Shown one piece after another: positions 59,993 to 64,000 of a stretch of 64,000 bases of DNA; position 1 is the stretch's first letter; the number at the start of each line of letters is the position of its first letter. Origin of the DNA: CAZEMR01 sp964513465 (lineage in GTDB: Bacteria; Bacteroidota; Ignavibacteria; Kapaibacteriales; UBA2268). A model generated the notes under the pieces. The model worked only from the letters and a program-made list of their open reading frames with translations, ran no database searches and was not told the origin of the DNA. Where the stretch lies: assembly GCA_964513465.1 (NCBI GenBank), contig CAZEMR010000002.1, positions 76,695 through 140,694 on the forward strand, written 5' to 3'. Made by a program: the position numbers and the translations under genes.

Positions 59993-61282
59993 TCAGACTC
60001 CTTTCCGTGGGTCGGTGATTACTCCGTTGATTGCGGTTGCGGCTGCAACTGCAGGCGATCCGAGAAATACTTCGGCGTTGGGATTGCCCATGCGTCCCTT
60101 GAAGTTGCGGTTGGTGGTGGCCAGCGCTTTTTCGCCGTCGCCAAGCGCACCCTGGTGGATTCCGAGGCAGGGGCCGCAGCCGGGGTTCATCACCACTGCG
60201 CCGGCGGTAACGAAATCATTGATATAGCCCGCTTCGAGCGCCTGGCTATAAATCGTATGCGAGGCCGGGAATACCAGCATCCTGGTCGATCGGCTGACCT
60301 TTTTGCCGCGGATTATCTCTGCGGCGATCGCAAGGTCGTCCAGCCGGCCATTGGTGCACGATCCTATTACCACCTGGTCGATCGGCGTGCCGGCGACTTC
60401 GCTGATCGGCTTGACGTTATCGACCGTGTGCGGACATGCGATCTGCGGCTCGAGGCGGCTGACGTCGAGCTCGACCGTTCGCTCGTATTCCGCGTCGGAG
60501 TCGGGGCCTTCGACTTCGGTGTTGCCGCTCACTTTGGCGACCTCGCGCAGGTAGCGCAAAGTTTCCTCGTCCGGAGGCACAATCCCCGAGGTGGCGCCGG
60601 CTTCGACGCTCATATTGCAAATCGTCAGGCGGCCGGATGTATCCATATTGCGGATCGTTGAGCCATGGAATTCCAGCACTTTGAAATTGGCGCCCTCGGC
60701 GGAAATAGTGCCGATAAGGTGCAGGATTACATCCTTCGGAAGCACGTATTTCGGCAATTCGCCCTCTATTACCGCTTTGATTGTCGGCGGCACCTCGACG
60801 TTGAGGATGCGGCCCAGCGCCCATACTGCGGCCATTTCGGTGGCGCCGATGCCGAATGCGAACGATCCCAGCGCGCCGTGAGTTGTGGTGTGGCTGTCGG
60901 TGCCGACCACTACGCTTCCCGGCAGCACATATCCGGATTCGGGGAGAATCTGATGGCAGATGCCGCCTTCGTCTCCGCGGATATCGTGAAATTTAGTAAT
61001 GCCCTGATTTTTAACAAAATCGCGTATTTTCTTCTGGTTGGTGGCCGTCTTTTTGCTTTCGGCGGGTACGCGGTGGTCGAAAATTATAGCGATTTTTGAT
61101 GGATCCCATACCTTCGGGTCGAATTCCGTACCATTGAATATCTCCATGAATTGATTCATCACCAGAGCCGCGTTTTCGTGCGACATCGCCAGCCCGACCG
61201 CAGGCTCGATCACTTCGCCCGGGCGGACTTCGGCTTTGCCGGTGGCTTTGGCGAGAATCTTCTCTACCATTGTTTTGCCCAT
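59993..61282 (-). CDS. LeuC/DmdA-type dehydratase large subunit (aconitase family)
   Basis: 429 residues, the short LeuC/HacA form. [4Fe-4S] ligands are in VIGSCTNGRLDDL and VMNPGCGPCLGIHQGALGDG, with the early VGTDSHTTTHGALGSFAFGI. It isomerises or hydrates a hydroxy acid; 3-isopropylmalate is the default. leuA and leuB are not in the window. Confidence 0.88.
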   Translation of the reverse strand: MGKTMVEKILAKATGKAEVRPGEVIEPAVGLAMSHENAALVMNQFMEIFNGTEFDPKVWDPSKIAIIFDHRVPAESKKTATNQKKIRDFVKNQGITKFHDIRGDEGGICHQILPESGYVLPGSVVVGTDSHTTTHGALGSFAFGIGATEMAAVWALGRILNVEVPPTIKAVIEGELPKYVLPKDVILHLIGTISAEGANFKVLEFHGSTIRNMDTSGRLTICNMSVEAGATSGIVPPDEETLRYLREVAKVSGNTEVEGPDSDAEYERTVELDVSRLEPQIACPHTVDNVKPISEVAGTPIDQVVIGSCTNGRLDDLAIAAEIIRGKKVSRSTRMLVFPASHTIYSQALEAGYINDFVTAGAVVMNPGCGPCLGIHQGALGDGEKALATTNRNFKGRMGNPNAEVFLGSPAVAAATAINGVITDPRKGV

Positions 61283-61384
61283 AATTCTTTATATCTCCTT
61301 ATTAACGAATGGGAATTTGAACGACTAAATTAATTTATTTCGGTAATTTAACAAAAGAAATTCCGCATTATTTCAAATTCCGAA

Positions 61385-61413
61385 TAAAAAAAATCCGGAG
61401 TTAAATCCGGATT
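61385..61413 (-). terminator. Rho-independent terminator of cheW
   Basis: Perfect stem AATCCGGA / TCCGGATT with a 6-base loop; on the minus strand a T-run follows. It lies 26 bases past the cheW stop. Confidence 0.9.
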
Positions 61414-61438
61414 CGTGAAAAAAATATTTTAAACTAAA

Positions 61439-61948
61439 TTATAAATCCAGTTCTTTCAGCTCTTCCTGCTGTTTGGCCGAAAGTATGCGGTTCAGGTCGA
61501 GCAATATCAGCAGCCTATCCTCCAGCTTGCCGATGGCGGTGATATATTCCGAATCGATTCCCGCAACCATTGGCGGCGGCGGCTCGGTTATTTCGCTCTT
61601 GATGCGGATGACCTCGTTGACGCTGTCGACGATAAAGCCTATGACCTTGCCGTCGATTTCGATGACAACGATGCGGGTGTCCTTGTCGTATTCCTTGGGC
61701 GGCATGCCCAGACGGCGGCGCAGATCGATAATTGGTATCACCTTGCCTCGCAAATTGATAACCCCGACGACGTAGTCCGGCGCATTGGGTACGCGGGTTA
61801 CATCGACCATACGGTTGATTTCCTGTACGCGGAGTATATCTACTCCGAATTCCTCCTCGCCGATATTAAAGCTGACGAGCTGCAAAAGGTCGTCTGCGTG
61901 GACGGCGGAGGATTCCTCAATTTGTTTGTTGCTTTCGTTTTCAGCCAT
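61439..61948 (-). CDS. cheW: CheW, canonical flagellar-chemotaxis type
   Basis: 169 residues: LVSFNIGEEEFGVDILRVQE, VGVINLRGKVIPIIDLRRRL and IGFIVDSVNEVIRI. It is closer to classical chemotaxis CheW than the two in the Wsp-like operon and would join flagellar receptors to another CheA not in this window. It stands alone behind a terminator. Confidence 0.95.
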   Translation of the reverse strand: MAENESNKQIEESSAVHADDLLQLVSFNIGEEEFGVDILRVQEINRMVDVTRVPNAPDYVVGVINLRGKVIPIIDLRRRLGMPPKEYDKDTRIVVIEIDGKVIGFIVDSVNEVIRIKSEITEPPPPMVAGIDSEYITAIGKLEDRLLILLDLNRILSAKQQEELKELDL

Positions 61949-62057
61949 ATTTACCTCTGATGATTTATATATATATAATTTTTATCGGAGAAATCCGGAA
62001 TTAATTTAATTAAATATAAGAAATATGAGAAAATAAAGCTATTCAGCATTGAAAAAT

Positions 62058-64000
62058 TTACCAGCTCCCGCCGAATTTTATTTTTACCTCCCACTCCTTC
62101 TGATCGAAGCGCTGGGTGGCAGTGGTATTGGTCGAAGTCGTCAGCTGCAGAATAAAATTATTGAAAAATTCCGCATCGAAAAATGCGCTAAGCGGAATAT
62201 CTATCTGGATTTCGTTGTTGCTGGTTATGTCCGCCACAGTTCCGCCGACCGTCCACGACACGCTCTTATACAGGCGTCCGGTCACCTTGACGCGGGTCTC
62301 TTCCAATCCTTCGCCGGCAACGTCCACCTCGGCGCTCTGGAATACACCGGTGCCGAGTAGCAGCTCGGATAGCGACTTGGATGCCAGCGCTGATACTGCC
62401 GAACTGCCGAGCGAGCCGATCACGCTCTGCTCTCCGCCGCCAGTGGTCATAAATTCATCGCTGGTGCGGCCCGTTAGCAGCAGGAATAGCGCGTCTTCCT
62501 CAATTTTTTTGGGGTCGCCGGTGGCAGGCACTCCGTTTATAGTGTAAGAGAAATTGATATTGGGCACCTCCTTAGTGCCTGTAATTTCAATAGTTACGGT
62601 GTAATTACGGGTACGGTTGTCCACATAGCTCTCGCCTGAGTAAGTTGCCTTCAGATCAAGCGTCGGATTGGATATATTCCCCGTGGGGAATGAGATAGAG
62701 CCGGTAGTCTCGAGCGTTTTTACGGTGGTTTTCAGCTTAGACCCCTCCTTGACGACTATTTCGCCGTAAAGCTTTGCGTCGGTGCTGCTGCGCTCCTTAA
62801 CATAATGCACGGCGCTTTCGCGGGTTTTGGTGCCGATTATCACGAAGAGCTCACCCAGCGAACCAAGGTCCATAGTCATATCAAAGCGGCCGGGGAATCT
62901 GATCCAGAGATCGTAATTGATCAGATCGGCAATGCCGGGGCCGGATTCGGCGGCTTCTTTCTTTTTGCCATTCTGATTTTGAGGAGCAATCTTGTCTTCG
63001 ACCCGTGCAATCGAATCGGGATCTTCGCGCATGACTCGGATTGTGCGGTCTGCGTATTCATACCGGAATTCCGAGCGGGTATCGACGCTGCCGACCATTT
63101 TGGGCATAACCAGGCTGGCGTCGAGTATATTAATATAACCGGTCAGATTGGGCTTTTGGAGTGTGCCATAGAACCTGAACGGCTCTTCGCCGGTGGCGAT
63201 TATGAATCGGCCGTACAGAGTCGGCATCGGCTTCATCGATGCGTCGCTGAGCACCAGCAGGCGGTCGGATTCGATTGTGATATCCAGATATTCCGGGCTG
63301 AAATTTTTCAGATCGACCGAGCCGCTTATCTTTGCCTGGCCGCTGGGCAAATCCTCCTGAATATTACGCAGCTTAAGCCCTTTTATATCCAGATGATCTT
63401 TGCTCAGATCAATACGGCCTTCGGCAGTATATCGGATATTGGTGGCCATAAGCACGAATTCAGATCTTGTGATGTTCACATATCCTTTGTAATCGATTTC
63501 TTCGATAGAAGGCCCGGTGACCGATACCTCTGCGTCGAAATTGCCGCGGAGCCGCTCCAGCGGCGGGACAAACGGCCCGGCAAGCTCGAGCGGAGCGTCA
63601 TTAGCACGGGCGACAATATCAATTTTGGCCCGGTTATGCAGCCTTTCGCCGACGGCGTCCATCGATAAATCCAAGGGCAGCGATCTGATCTGTATTTCGA
63701 GCGGCAGAGTGTTCCGATCCTCGAATATTTCGATTACGTTGACCGAACCGCTGACTACCGCATTTTTATGAGTCAGTTTTGCCTGAATATTATCGATCTT
63801 CCGCCGATTGAAAATAAGGTCTTTCGCCGAGATTGAGCTTTCAATCAGAGGGGATTTTATATTTTTATTAATTCTGACTTTTAAAGTATCAATCGTTCCG
63901 TCGACTGATTCGAATTGTTGGGGGGTCGAGCCGGGCGCTAAATTGAGACCGTCCTGCAAGGGAAATCCGATAACAGTCAGCTCGAGGTCGCGCGCAATAT
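62058..64000 (-). CDS. TamB-like outer-membrane assembly protein, C-terminal part (cut by window edge)
   Basis: At least 647 residues; the frame stays open to the window edge, so the N-terminus is missing. Long beta-rich sequence with the TamB (DUF490) C-terminal domain: LINYDLWIRFPGRFDMTMDL, GSISFPTGNISNPTLDLKAT, DALFLLLTGRTSDEFMT and the end WEVKIKFGGSW. TamB spans the periplasm and brings lipids or barrels to the outer membrane. The partner TamA/BamA-like gene is not seen. Confidence 0.88.
   Translation of the reverse strand, partial: IARDLELTVIGFPLQDGLNLAPGSTPQQFESVDGTIDTLKVRINKNIKSPLIESSISAKDLIFNRRKIDNIQAKLTHKNAVVSGSVNVIEIFEDRNTLPLEIQIRSLPLDLSMDAVGERLHNRAKIDIVARANDAPLELAGPFVPPLERLRGNFDAEVSVTGPSIEEIDYKGYVNITRSEFVLMATNIRYTAEGRIDLSKDHLDIKGLKLRNIQEDLPSGQAKISGSVDLKNFSPEYLDITIESDRLLVLSDASMKPMPTLYGRFIIATGEEPFRFYGTLQKPNLTGYINILDASLVMPKMVGSVDTRSEFRYEYADRTIRVMREDPDSIARVEDKIAPQNQNGKKKEAAESGPGIADLINYDLWIRFPGRFDMTMDLGSLGELFVIIGTKTRESAVHYVKERSSTDAKLYGEIVVKEGSKLKTTVKTLETTGSISFPTGNISNPTLDLKATYSGESYVDNRTRNYTVTIEITGTKEVPNINFSYTINGVPATGDPKKIEEDALFLLLTGRTSDEFMTTGGGEQSVIGSLGSSAVSALASKSLSELLLGTGVFQSAEVDVAGEGLEETRVKVTGRLYKSVSWTVGGTVADITSNNEIQIDIPLSAFFDAEFFNNFILQLTTSTNTTATQRFDQKEWEVKIKFGGSW

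Noticed and set aside
62805..63668. 287-codon open frame on the plus strand
   Set aside because: Antisense to the TamB-like gene; no recognisable domain.
1..64000. CRISPR arrays, phage genes, rRNA genes
   Set aside because: I saw no regularly spaced repeats, cas, capsid, integrase or transposase sequences and no rRNA-like stretch.

Overview
The window comes from a Gram-negative, flagellated member of the Bacteroidota/Chlorobi (FCB) side of the tree. An Ignavibacteria/Kapabacteria-like lineage is my best guess, but I cannot place it from sequence alone. Supporting signs: a Por/T9SS-type C-terminal sorting domain on a large exported protein; several lipoproteins; outer-membrane genes (lpxH, TamB-like, OmpA-like); C5-pathway haem genes (hemC, hemB, hemL); and -7 elements of the Bacteroidota type (TAnnTTTG) in front of tRNA-His, hemC and rpmH. 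Full flagellar genes make typical Bacteroidetes unlikely. Coding is dense, with many ATGA/GTGA overlaps and convergent stop codons that touch.

Layout. 1-7.2 kb: a cut-off methyltransferase, two related repeat lipoproteins, a glycosyltransferase, coaX with a PqiC-like lipoprotein, lpxH and a FetAB-type ABC exporter. 7.3-16.3 kb: an ATP-grasp protein, gltX with a small lipoprotein, an NtrC-type sigma-54 activator, a minus-strand unit (REC-HDOD, Nudix, TrpF-like), an OmpA/PD40 protein and a CheY. 16.5-33.3 kb: one long plus-strand operon described below. 33.3-39.4 kb: DUF4234 protein and the unit hemC-hemB-(STAS/kinase fusion)-hemL. 39.4-46 kb: T9SS cargo protein, tRNA-His(GTG), and rpmH-rnpA-yidD-yidC. 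46.2-59.4 kb: an outer-membrane protein, then a flagellar operon flgB-flgC-orf-fliE-fliF-fliG-fliH-fliI-fliJ-motE-like-fliK-flgD-TIGR02530-flgE behind a good sigma-54 promoter. 59.5-64 kb: leuD/leuC-like dehydratase, a canonical CheW and a truncated TamB-like gene.

The most interesting region is 17.2-31.8 kb. Three different chemoreceptors are followed by CheW, CheR-TPR, a second CheW with a Cys-rich N-terminus, a CheA-REC hybrid kinase, CheB and a REC-output protein. This is the gene order and domain content of the Pseudomonas Wsp system (WspA-B-C-D-E-F-R). The receiver of the last protein is strongly WspR-like, but the GGDEF diguanylate cyclase is replaced by a PP2C/SpoIIE-type phosphatase. 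About 3 kb further on, inside the haem operon on the other strand, lies a STAS domain fused to an unknown domain and an APH-like kinase, a plausible substrate and counter-kinase for the phosphatase. I infer a chemosensory array driving partner switching instead of c-di-GMP. The CheA also carries a perfect 232-bp internal duplication that gives it two near-identical HPt domains, plus two degenerate HPt copies.
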